Source: Yamagishiella unicocca (lineage: Eukaryota; Chlorophyta; Chlorophyceae; Chlamydomonadales; Volvocaceae). Taken from it: DNA of 64,000 bases. Of this stretch, positions 44,301-54,369 are shown in pieces (the first letter of the stretch is position 1; the number at the start of each line of letters is the position of its first letter). A program made the position numbers and the translations under genes. Below the pieces are notes generated by a model. The model did no database searches. It had not been told where the DNA came from and worked only from the letters and a program-made list of their open reading frames with translations. Location: contig BDSL01000005.1 of the NCBI GenBank assembly GCA_003116995.1, positions 372,001 to 436,000 of the forward strand, in the 5' to 3' direction.

Positions 44301-45521
44301 CGTCAGGTGAGAGGGGTGCAGCGCCCGATTGGTAGGCTTTACAGGCCTTGCATAGGCTGCATGCTAGCGCCGGCTGCAGCATGCACCAGAGACACCAGAG
44401 CCAACGGCGGGGAGGGGCCGTGGGGTGGCCAGGGCAGTGGATGGCCAGGGACAAGGGCCCGGGGCCAGGGCCACGGCTGCCACATATACTCGTCAGCTAT
44501 GGTTGCCACATATGCCCTATGTCAGCTATGTCCTTGTTCTATATCCTCATTGTTAAAGCGCCGCGCCAGGCCGAACTGTGTGGTCGGGGGCGAATAGCCA
44601 GCATCAAGTGCGCCTCCCTGGACCAACATCCCATATGTCCCGTGGGCCGCAGGATATCCTGGTGGGGCTGCTGCGGCTCCGGAAGCTGGCAGGTGAGGCA
44701 GGCGGGCTGGCAGCAGCAGCATCACCATCATAGTAGCAGTAGCCTACTGTACCCCACCCTACCGGCACTTGCGAATAGAGAGGTGCATGGCCTCGGGGGA
44801 AATTACCTATACCGATAGCCCAGGGCAGCTAGGGAGGGCAGACCAGACCCACCTGCCCAGCAGGCGTGCAGGCCACCAGTGACGACGTGCCGCGTTGGGG
44901 GCCCCCCTCCGCGAACCCATGACCATACACACCAAACGCCCTCGCTGCCTCCCCCCCGCCGACCATGCGCCCACTATCTTGTCGTTTTTCGTGTCACCGG
45001 TTTCACACCACCCCCCGGCCCCCTGCCTCCGGTTTCACACCACCCCCCGGCCCCCTGCCTCCGGTTTCACACCACCCCCCGGCCCCCTGCCTCCAGGCCC
45101 CGACTCCAGCCGCCAGCCCGAGCTGCTGGGCCGCGTGTCCATGGTCCGTGAGCTGCACGTGTACGGCACGGCTGTGGCCGTACACGCGCGCGACAACGCC
45201 AACTTCCAGCACCAGGGCTACGGCAGCCTGCTGATGGCAGAGGCGGAGCGCATCGCGCGCAGCGAGCACCGCTCCACCAAGATCGCGGTCATCAGCGGCG
45301 TGGGCACCCGCCACTACTACCGCAAGCTGGGCTACGAGCTGGAGGGCCACTACATGGTGAAGAGCCTAACGCCCACCGGCCCCGAAACCAGCCCCGTGGC
45401 TGCGTCCGCGGCCGGCAAGGAGCCGTGCGGCGCGGGCGCGGGGCTGCGGCCCTGCAGCAGGAGGCGGAGGACGGTGGCGCGGAGCTCTGTGTCGACGCCG
45501 GGTGGAGCGCAGGTGGCGTAG
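38368..45521 (+). CDS. ELP3: ELP3, catalytic subunit of Elongator
   Basis: Proposed CDS: 38368-38417, 38606-38822, 39161-39226, 39695-39752, 40005-40091, 40229-40326, 40943-40993, 41273-41389, 41701-41870, 42261-42454, 42773-42876, 43695-43813, 44165-44306, 44653-44692, 45097-45521. All phases match, giving 645 residues. Elongator adds carboxymethyl-type groups to uridine 34 of tRNAs; Elp3 is its radical-SAM and acetyl-CoA-using subunit. Seen: C-X9-C-X2-C in [17 protein letters not shown] (Cys 144, 154, 157) for the 4Fe-4S cluster. The radical-SAM barrel has [31 protein letters not shown] and VHMMPDLP. The C-terminal GNAT domain has QHQGYG (about 542-547) for acetyl-CoA and [12 protein letters not shown]. 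Homologues are about 550-570 residues. The excess is a Gly/Ala stretch near residue 40 and about 40 polar residues at the C-terminus. Introns are swollen by minisatellites. Confidence 0.97.
40608..40867 (+). repeat. 14-nt minisatellite in an ELP3 intron
   Basis: About 18 copies of CACTGCTCTGCGCA-type units fill the intron between exons 40229-40326 and 40943-40993, with variant units (CCCACTGCTCTGTG) at the left edge. Because 14 is not a multiple of 3, all frames repeat every 42 nt and stay open on both strands. These long Cys/His-rich frames are therefore artefacts. Confidence 0.95.
41577..41660 (+). repeat. 15-nt minisatellite in an ELP3 intron
   Basis: Five to six copies of CTTCAACCACCCGCC precede the acceptor at 41700. 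The same intron starts with a GGGGGAGGTGAGGG repeat (about 41395-41460) derived from the donor GAGGTGAG itself. Confidence 0.85.
42500..42562 (+). repeat. Dispersed intron element, copy in ELP3
   Basis: GTTTCGAGGAAGACCCGTGG is followed by ATGCGAGGAAAACCGTTTAG and AGCAGACGT. It is the same family as the copies at 55862 and 32271, with a few changes, inside the ELP3 intron after the exon ending at 42454. Confidence 0.85.
43021..43250 (+). repeat. Purine-only GGGAGGGAGGAGG tract in an ELP3 intron
   Basis: About 230 nt composed almost solely of G and A in units of GGGAGGGAGGA follow the exon ending at 42876. Such mirror-repeat purine tracts can form triplexes or G-quadruplexes; that is inference from composition. 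Confidence 0.9.
43398..43625 (+). repeat. CCGCGTGTGACT minisatellite in an ELP3 intron
   Basis: Some 16 copies of alternating 12- and 14-nt units (CCGCGTGTGACT and CCGCGTGTGTGACC) lie in the same intron as the purine tract, upstream of the acceptor at 43694. Confidence 0.9.
45001..45096 (+). repeat. Three 32-nt repeats abutting the last ELP3 acceptor
   Basis: The unit GGTTTCACACCACCCCCCGG plus CCCCCTGCCTCC occurs three times. Only the third copy ends in CCAG, which makes the acceptor of the last exon at 45097. The first two end in CCGG and lack the AG. Confidence 0.9.
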
Positions 45522-45939
45522 CGGGTTTCGGAGGCAGCGCCGTGGCTTGGGCTCTAGGAGGCGGACGGTGGTCCTTGCTGTGTCGTCGACATTGCAGCAG
45601 CCACGCGGGTCAGGTGTCACCTGATGGTGGTGGTGGGGCCACGGGCAAGAAGGCCTAGTCGAATGCCGAAAGCTTGGCGGTTTAGTGGGGGCCTTGGAGA
45701 GGGGGTTGGGTGCGGCCTCTGGTTACACAGATTAAAGGGTGGTATAAACGAAGCCAGAACCCATCCAATTCATGCAAGATCCTAGCTTCAATACGATTCA
45801 AGGATGTCCTGACGAGCATGAGTTGAAGGGCAACACGACTTTCGTGCTCGGTCTCCGGCGCAAGGCCGGTATGATGCGTGGTTTAGTGTTCCCAGCGGCC
45901 CTCAAGGGAACCACCCGCTGCAGTCCTCGCACTGGACGT

Positions 45940-45944
45940 TGTAA
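45940..45944 (+). terminator. Poly(A) signal TGTAA of ELP3
   Basis: First TGTAA after the ELP3 stop, about 420 nt downstream; another occurs at 46134-46138. Either would give a usual algal 3' UTR. Confidence 0.55.
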
Positions 45945-47209
45945 GGGGCTGGCGCCGCTGGAAGGATCACGCCCGCGAAGAAGAGCTCTTAAGGGCGCTC
46001 CCCTGGAGCGATGGCGCCTCAAAACCAAGCAGGAACCAACCAGGGCAGACCTGTGGAGAGCCCCACCACCATTTAAATATATATTACTACGGCATACTTC
46101 GGAGCACGACGCGTCCAAAAACGGTTGCACCGTTGTAAAGCCGACCCTCGTGGCCGTTATCGCGGTCTCACACCTCAACGCTGCCATGCGCCCGGCGGCG
46201 AGTCCACTTTCACCTCGCGCCAATGTGTACATGTTGTGCTAGTGCCACTGGCGCCACTGCAGCGTGGCAGCAGGGCAAACCAACCACCATAGATCCGCGC
46301 CTGAGCGCGCCTTGGCAGCAGCGCCCGAACCCCCACTGTGCAGCGACAGCGCCCTCTCCACAGATGCAGCGCCTCTCAACGCGTCCAGTCGCCCGGTTCG
46401 CGTCCAGTCACCCGGTTGCCCGGTTTGGTGGCATGTGCGTGGTCATTTGACTGCCGAGGATGCTAAACGCTCCAACCACGCCTTGCGCCCCCGGACGCCA
46501 TGACAGACCCGCCGCGCTCTCTCCAAAATGAAATCATAAAATGAGCTTGTAGGCTCCAGGGAGAGGGAACAGCCTGTTGCCGTGCTGTTAACAGAGCACC
46601 TACGCGCACGGCAACCGGAGAAACAGCAACATGCACCGTCGCCACATTTGCTGTACGAAACCACACGGACGAAACCACACGGTGCCATGCCGGAATCCCG
46701 GACCCTGGACCCGCGACATGTAGGAGATAGCAAAGAAAGCCATCAGACGTTTGACGATGCGCTGCCGGATTTGGGACGCCGACAGCAGCACGCACCGACC
46801 CACTTCACAACAGCGAAAACCCATCAAAGCAGGCTTCCACGACAGCTAAGTCCATCTTCCACCGACATCACCCAAACGCCACGCCCTGCTGCTCCTGCTC
46901 GGACGGACTAGAGCCCACATATATGTGTGGTGCAGACTGCAGGAAAACCCCGCCTGAAGGAACCCCCCCACACACACAACGCCCCTACAAACCGACCAAA
47001 CAGTGATGTCCACACAAACACGTGCGAAAACGCCAATACGCAGCACGCATGTGCTCCATCCCCCGACACATATCGGGGTCACCCCATGCAGCGCCGTCAC
47101 CAACCTCACAACCTCACCATACAGGCACGAAAACCGGTCACCTCAAAATGCCATTTTGAAGTTGCTTCTCACGCACCTCAACACCAGGCACCGCAGCCAG
47201 AGGCGCCCA

Positions 47210-47292
47210 GAACCTTCTAGCCGCAGCCAGAGGCGCCCAGAACCTTCTAGCCGCAGCCAGAGGCGCCCAGAACCTTCTAGCCGCAGCCCGCC
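47210..47292. repeat. 30-nt tandem repeat, three copies
   Basis: Three near-perfect copies of a unit starting CCGCAGCCAGAGGCGCCCAG lie about 190 nt beyond the HSF stop, probably within its 3' UTR or just past it. Confidence 0.9.
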
Positions 47293-47476
47293 ATCCACAT
47301 TGCCGCTGCCGCCTCAGGCAGTTCGTGGTATGCGCCCCAAGGGCCGACCCGGGTTAGGCCCCTCCCACCCCCCTCACTATGGCTGGAACCGTCTTTTCCG
47401 GCAAAGGGATGGGTTTGCTGTTACGAGACGGCACCAACCGCCCCGTCAGAGGAGGCACCGAGCAATCCCAGGGCGT

Positions 47477-50400
47477 TCATGCGCCCACGTCCATGTCGTC
47501 CACGCCCTGTTGGAGGCCCTCGGCGGCGGCCGTTCCATGCACCCCCACGCCGCCGCCGCCTTGCTCGGAATCTCCACAACCTGGCCCTGCCGCCGCCGCT
47601 GCAATGTGATAGTGGCGGTGGCAGTGCTTCTGGTGGTGGTGGTGGTGTTGGTGCTGCTGCTGCAGGCGAGCCTCGGTCGGTGCTGCACCCTCGGCGCCCA
47701 CCGCCAGTGGCGCGGCGCCGGCCCTCGGCGCCGGCATCGGCGGCGGCGGACAGGATCCGCTGCCCTCCGTCGACGGGCCATCCCCAGCCTGCCTCTGGCG
47801 AACGCCCCGCTCCCCCGCCACGCGCGTCTCAACATGAACGTCACCACGAGTACGACCACCATTGGTGCCGTACACATCCGGACGTTCCGCCGTGTCTGCT
47901 GCGCCTGCACCGCCTCCCGGCTGGCCGCAGTGGTCGCTGGCCAGCGGGGAGGCCGACACAGCCGCCGCCGTGGCGGCATCTGGGGGACCATCGGCCCCCC
48001 CGGCCACGACAGGGGCTCCGTCACCGGCGTTGCTGCCCGCGCCAGGGGTGTTGCTGTCGCTGGCCCCCGTGCCGCTCGTGTTCCCATTCGCGTCGCCACC
48101 GCTGCTCGTCTCAGCGCTGTTGACGCTGCCGCTGCCCGGGGCCGCCGCCGCCGCCGCGGCGGCTGTGTAGGCGTCGTGTCGGGCCTTTGCGACCTGAAGC
48201 ACCAGCCTGGGGGGAAACAGCAGCAACGAGGGCGGGGACGCGAGGACGCTCTTCACGTGAATGGAAAGGACCGGCCTGGCCGGCACCGGACCGGACCGGC
48301 ACACGCGAAGGGCCCAAGAGGGCCCAAAGCCCACGAATACATCTTTCTTTCCTCACGTCACCAACTGCTGCGCACCGTAGGGTTCTACCAGATGACGCCG
48401 GCCAGGCGAAAGCACGACCCGGGTGCGATGGTACCTCACCTGGCGCCGTCGGCGGGGTTTTGAGCGTTGCTGACGATCTGCTCCACTGCACCCCAGAGCC
48501 GATCCTCTATTGACTTGGCATACATCTCCGCCTCGGGTGTGAGCGTCAGCGTCCTCGGGCGCTGGTGCGGGTAACCACCCGGCCCCCCCCCCATGTGTCG
48601 GCCTGCTTGCTGCTGCATCACAGGTGCGTTCATCGCGGCGGGCGGCGAGCAGGCCAACCCTCCTCCCGCTCCCCTGCTCTCTCCCTTGGCCTCCGCTGCC
48701 GCCAGACCCCCCCGGGCCCATGGCTGCATGTCCGGTTGGTCCTGGTGGTGCGCCCGAGCGTCCAGCGCCGCTGCACCGTCCCAGACCAGGGGTAGTTGTT
48801 GGTTGTTGCTGAGGGGGTTAGGGTTTTCTTGCGGGCTTGCACCAGCCAAGGTGGCTGGACCCGTGTCCTGGCCCAGCGCTGCGGCATGAGCGATGAAGGT
48901 GAAATGGGCGGTATAAGGGGACCAGCACTTCGGCGGCGAGAGGGAGGAACCCGCCGCCTGCACACCGCGGTATCGCCCGGCGGCGAGAGGGAGGAACCCG
49001 CCGCCTGCACACCGCGGTATCGCCCGGCGGCGAGAGGGAGGAACCCGCCGCCTGCACACCGCGGTATCGCCCGGCGGCGAGAGGGATGAACCCGCCACGT
49101 TCCAGCAGCAGCCCTACCCACACACCGCTGCACGCAAGACGTCACAAAATTCCCGACGACGACACCTAACCCCCGCTCCCTTCCTCCCGTCAGCCCTTCC
49201 GCTTTCTTCTCGCCGCATGGCTACCTCCCCCTGCTCGCTGCGGCGCTTCGCGGCCGGCTCACCCCTCAGCTGTGCCTCCAGCTCCGCCACCCTCGCCTCC
49301 AGCCGTAAATTCACATCTTGAGTCGCCTTGTTGGCGAGCTCCTGCATGGTTTCGGGGCGATATCGTTCTCAGGCGCAACGCAACAACGACATAGTTGTGA
49401 CAACCCAAATCGGCCGTGACGCATGCGTACGACGCATGCGGTACCACGCCGTGCGTATCGTCTGTGCCGTTCCCTCCCGCACATGCGCCCACCCGCACCT
49501 GCGCCGCCAGCCGGTCCCGCACCACATCGCTCTGAGCGGACACCCGCTCCTCCAGCACGCGCCCTAGCATGGCGGTGTCGTGCACGGCCCTGGCTGAGCT
49601 GGCCGCCATGGCTGCCTCCAGTGCCGCCGTCTTGGCTGCTTGCCTCGCCGTCAGCTCCCGCTGGGCAAGCAGCTGCGCGGGATAACGGGCGCGAACAGGG
49701 CCGGAGTGAGTGTTGGAGTACACGTGGACAGCCGCTGGCTTCCGCTGCAACTCCACAACCTACACCAACGCATCGCGTCGTCTGCCTCACCTGTTTCTCC
49801 AGGTCATCATGTCGGAGTTTCTGGTCCCACAGTCGCTTCTGCTGCACCTCCACAGCCTGCGACAGCGGCAGCATGCTGGGCGCGGGCGCGGCTATCGCAG
49901 CCCCCACAGAGCCGCCGCCGCCGCCGCCCCCACCGCCGCCACTGGTAGTACCGCCGTGCGCCGCGACGGCGCTCACTCCCTCCTGCTGACCCTGGCCGCC
50001 ATCGCTGCTGCCACCGGTGCCGTCGCTGCCACCGCTGGCGTCCGCGTCCGTCACCATCGCCCCGTCATACATGCCGGCTTCACCCATGTCGGCCGACCCA
50101 TCCCCGACGCCTCCGCCTCCGACGGGCTCCCCTGCCGCCCCGCCCGTCGCTTCACCGCCGGCGCCAGAGGGCCGTGCGCCGTTGTAGGCCTGGGAGAGCA
50201 CCTGCATCGAGCGCTTCAGCGCACTGTTCTCCTCTTTGAGACCCTCAACCTCCCGCGCCAGGGCCGTCAAGCGCCCCAGCTGGCCGGCCATTTCGTTGAG
50301 CAGCGCCGCTGTGGTGCCACGCAGGTGCTGCGGCATGGGCCGAGTGATGCCGGCCGGAAGAGGATTACCCGCGGCGTCGAAGTTCGTGACGCTGCTGCCG

Positions 50401-52767
50401 CCGCCACCACCTGCACCGTCCGAGGGGCGTGCGTTCTTATGAGTTGGAAAAGATTTGCTATGAGTAGTTTTCTTATGAGTCGGTAAATATTTGTTTTGAG
50501 TTGTTTTCTTATGAGTTGGTAATGATTTGTTATGAGTTGTTTTTTTTGAGTTGGTAAACAGTATTATTACAGTGGGCGTCGTGAGGTCGGGATGGTGTGC
50601 CACCGCGGAGCGCGAGTTGGGGGGTTGGCGAGAGGACACGGTTACACGACAGGGGAAACGGAGGGCAAAAACTAGCCGGCGAATATGTTTTGGAGTTTGG
50701 GATTCAGCAAAAGGGGCTTGGGCCGGGGGGTCGTCGTCTACAGTTGCTGTTACTTTTACGATAAGCGTGCAGACCCACGACTTCAACACCAGGACCCGCA
50801 CCCCGCTTGATCATAAAGGGCTGGACGCACGCGAGGGTACCGGACCCCTACACCTCCAGGCAATCGCCTCCACCTACCGGGCAGGCCAGCTCCGAAACCT
50901 GCAGTTGGTGCCAGGGCGTGCAGCTGCGCCGGCCCCGCCGCCTGAGTACCGCCAGCTGCTGGACCCGCAGCGTCCACGCCAGCTCCAGCATACATATCCG
51001 CGCGGCTGCGCTTGTTGGCCTTTGCCGCAACGGCGCTGACGCAGCCGGCCGCCGGGCCGGCAAAGTCGGCATCGGCCGCCATGGGATCATTGCGTTCCGT
51101 GGAAGACGCGGACGGCGCGGTGTTGGAGCTGTGGCTGTTGCTGCTGTGCGGCTGCTGCTGCTGCCCAGCGCCCGCGTCGCCAACGCCGCCGGGGCCCCCG
51201 CTGCCGCCATTCATGCTGCTAGCCCTGCAGATCGCATCCGCCGCGCTGTCGCGCGGGCCGCCAGCAAGCAGTGCCTGGTTAGGCAAGGATGGCTGGTGCG
51301 TCAAGGCAGCCAGCATCTGCTGCCCTGGCTTGAGGTAGTCCCCTACTAGCTGCTCCAGCCGGTTCATGGCCCCAGCAGCGCCCTGCGCCGCCAACGGGCC
51401 GAGCGGCGCTGCCGCCAATGATGCTTGGAGCTCCGACTTCACCACTGGCGCCGGCACCGTTGGAACAGGTCGGGAAAAGGCGCTCCCAGGCGACGCCGAA
51501 ATGGGTTGTGCGACTCCCGGCCCTGATAATACACCCACCGGCGGCAGCTGCAGCGGCGGCAGGCCGGCGGAACCGGAGGCGAAGGCACTGGCTCCACTTT
51601 GGCCTGCTGCAAGTGTGCCGGGCGAGGGCGCTGCAAGTGCTGCCGTGAAGAGAGGGAGTGTCGCCGCGATGCCCAGGTCGAGCGGGAATGGGGGAGATAA
51701 CGAAAATGGCGGTCCTGATCCTGCCACGGAACCAGACCCGGCGGTCAAGCCTGCAGACCCGTGTCTGTTCAGAGATGCCTGTATCGGAATAGGCACAGGC
51801 GCAGAAGAGACTGTGCCAATGGTGGCCGCAGGCGCTAGGCTCACAGGCGCCGCAGAGGCCGGGTCACATGGTGCCGGAGGCTGCAACGGCTGGGATGGAG
51901 GCACCGTCGGTTGCTGTTGCTGCTGAGTCGGAGCCGCGGAGCTCGAACCGGCGCCTCCACCTCCTCCACCTCCGCCAACTGTAGCCGCATTACTGGCAGC
52001 AGGCTTTCGGCGATGGATGGTAAGCAAAAGGTCCTTGTTGTACTGCTGGAAGTGCTCATTCGCAAACTCCCAGCGGTCGGGGTCCACCTTGCGGAAACCC
52101 TGCAAGATAAGAGTGCAGCACAGTCTAAGATATAGCTGCGCGCAGTGATTAATGATATGAGACCGGCGAATTAAAGCAAAACCTGTTCCGCAGGACTACG
52201 CCAGCTGGTCAGGCACAACATAGCGACTCGCAAGTTGCAAGCTGGCCCTACCCCTCCGGAACGCAGGGATGCCAAGTAGCGCGAGCCCTGGCCGCAAACA
52301 TGAAGTAGGTTTCCGATCAACTTACATATGTGTTTAGCTGCCGCACAAACGAGGAAAAGTTGTTATGCTTGAAGTATAGCGGTAGCAGGTTCGCGGCGAA
52401 CTCGCTAGGTTTCCAGACAATAAAACTGGTGAGGGCAGCAAGAAAGCCTTATGTTAAATATTGAAAGACGAATTGGAGCAGGAGGGGGCCGGGGGAATCC
52501 AGAGAGAAGGGGCTAGGACGTTCGGTGCAAGGAAAGCCCGTCACGACTCACCTCTTCCCGTGCGGACCCCATGATATGATACCGTTAGTCGTGTGGTCAT
52601 CCACTAGTTCGTAGCTGCGGAGCAAATAAAGAACAGCCGGGGCTCAGACGAAGTCTGTGCCTTCATTGCAGTTCAGACGCTGGCACTTACGTCTTCCGTA
52701 AGAATGGAGCTGGCTGGCTCTGATTGCCACATTGCTGCCCTTTGGCAGCTTGTCCTTCGCCCGTCAT
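47477..52767 (-). CDS. HSF1: Heat shock transcription factor
   Basis: Proposed CDS in transcript order: 52767-52691, 52614-52552, 52425-52326, 52099-50878, 50410-49791, 49672-49499, 49341-49263, 48770-48440, 48206-47477. All phases match, giving 1,131 residues. HSFs are nuclear trimers that bind nGAAn repeats and switch on chaperone genes. Seen: the winged-helix DNA-binding domain (about 20-113) in four exons, with [51 protein letters not shown] (split by an intron before GFRK) and IHRRKP. A 370-residue disordered linker carries a Gln run and a basic KANKRSR stretch, a possible nuclear signal. Heptad-like helices (about 512-560, [18 protein letters not shown]) fit HR-A/B, with a second coiled coil at about 670-778. 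The tail is Gly/Ala/His-rich. It is longer than most HSFs. The start is the ATG in [10 protein letters not shown], preceded in frame by a stop. The symbol follows the single canonical algal HSF and is less sure than the family. Confidence 0.93.
48935..49088. repeat. 46-nt tandem repeat in an HSF intron
   Basis: Three to four copies of a unit containing GAACCCGCCGCCTGCACACC and CGGCGGCGAGAGGGAG fill the intron between the HSF exons 49341-49263 and 48770-48440. Frames through it are open on both strands because of composition only. Confidence 0.9.
50436..50562. repeat. AT-rich TTATGAGTTGGTAA repeat in an HSF intron
   Basis: About four decayed copies of a unit near 32 nt (CTTATGAGTTGGTAAA plus GATTTGTTATGAGT) lie just upstream (minus strand) of the acceptor at 50411. 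Base composition differs sharply from the surroundings. Confidence 0.8.
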
Positions 52768-54369
52768 CGCCCGCCCAGACGGCGCCTACATCGCGCGAAG
52801 ACCGTCTCTAAAACGCACTTTCAAGCGTGTCATGAGCTGCAAGGAGCGAGCGGCTGAGATCAAACCACAGAACTTGGTGGCGTGGTGGTAAAGATTTTAC
52901 GAAATGGAATGCAAAGCCCAATGGAACATTGCCGAAGCACGCCGTACAGTTGAGGAGGCCCATCTCCGCGAACCATCGACCCATATGATAGTTATCGGAG
53001 ATATCAAACATAATATTATTTAACCAAATCAGGCGCTGGTCCATGTTGGACGTGGCAAGCGCAGTCGGGGAATATTATGCCAGGACGCACATGCCGCTGC
53101 GCATGCTGAATGAACAAACCCTGCAGCCCAAGTGCATTTGATACGGTATGGTAAATTGCGGGCGGCGCTGGTTCCAATATGCTTGCCATCCACGTCGTCT
53201 TGGTTTGGAAGCGAATGGAAGGGGTTGCGAAGTGGTCAAGGCAACCCCTGCCACCAATCAAAACATGGTCCGCCATGGTCGTTTAGACTGGCAGCGTGAA
53301 GGGGCTAGGTCACCACTACAAAATCGAAAGACATCGACTGGCCGTAACTTTTGATGTGCTGCGCAGGGTTGAGGATTGTTGGGAAGAGTGAGGATGGGAC
53401 GGTCAGGGCCTCAAGAGCTCAATATGCCCACGCCCTGTGCCAATTCGTCAATGTGGTACCGACTCTTAGGCATGCTGAAGACAAACCGCACCCCATTTCG
53501 GATGCCACCTGAACAGCAGAACGTGGCACAGTTAAGCCAACCCTGTGCTTCCCGGGACCTGCAGTTACAAAAGAACCAGGGTAGGTCAACACAAGGATTG
53601 CGAGGGACGAGTGGTGGTTGGCGACGCAGGACTTTCTGCCTAATATCCATCCACAGGAACGGCACAGAAACGGCATCCAGTGCCAGACAGGTTCAGTTGA
53701 ACACCAGGCGGTAGGTGACAACCCAACGACTGAGACAAATCACCCCGTACTCAACCACGTGGTTCACGTGTAAATGGTAGCGAAGAACCTCAGTAGCTTA
53801 AGAGCAGTCAGACGACTGTGCAGTACTGTGCCGTACGCGGCCGTACGTTGCAGGGTTTGCAAGGCGTCAAGTGGAGCCACATGCACGTGCTGAGCTCGAT
53901 CCTCGAGCGTCATGTGATGGTGCGCAACTTTGGGGGGGGGGCACATGGGGGAGCTAAACCCGCAGAACTATGTAAGCCAAAAGCAAATGGGGGCGTCAGC
54001 GGGCTTTCGGTCGTGTAATAGTGCAGAACAAATGCGATCAGCGATTCATATGCAACGCATTGTATAAAGAATAGTCAGCTCATCTGTGACCTATGTATCG
54101 TCGTCAACGTGCAATCATCGGTGCCGGTCGTCGTCGAGGCACGCAAGTACGGAGAGGACTTCGAACGTGAACAGGTCCGCATGCCTACTGAAAGTCGACG
54201 TTTCAAGAATGTATCAGATACGTGACTACGAACTCACACTGACCTGACGTTAAGGCTTTTGAGCTATGACCAGGACGTTTTGCAATGCTAATTCCAAGTG
54301 CAAAAACTAGGACATAGCCCTCGCTTGGCTTAGATAGCGTACTGAGCTGGATATATAGGTGGAGGCAAA
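52768..54369. other. Divergent intergenic region between HSF and CFAP65
   Basis: The 1.6 kb between two divergent start codons should contain both promoters and 5' UTRs. GC content is much lower than in the genes. Open frames up to about 100 residues occur on the minus strand near 53411-53721 but have no recognisable domain and no phase-matched partner exons. A TATA-like ATATATA sits at 54351-54357. Confidence 0.55.
54351..54357 (+). promoter_or_regulatory. TATA-like element upstream of CFAP65
   Basis: ATATATA lies only 13 nt before the first in-frame ATG (54370). If it works as a TATA box, transcription would start near 54380-54385 and translation would begin at the next in-frame ATG, 54415. 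If it does not, 54370 stands. Confidence 0.35.

Larger units (their letters stand above)
45522..47476. other. Convergent 3' region between ELP3 and HSF
   Basis: This holds the ELP3 3' UTR (TGTAA at 45940-45944, second at 46134-46138) and the HSF 3' UTR on the other strand. No gene is visible. A 30-nt repeat lies next to the HSF stop. No TGTAA is seen on the minus strand. Confidence 0.6.

Noticed and set aside
53411..53721. Minus-strand frame of about 100 residues upstream of HSF
   Set aside because: No domain, no repeats, no phase-matched exon; several Cys/Trp but nothing tying it to a family.
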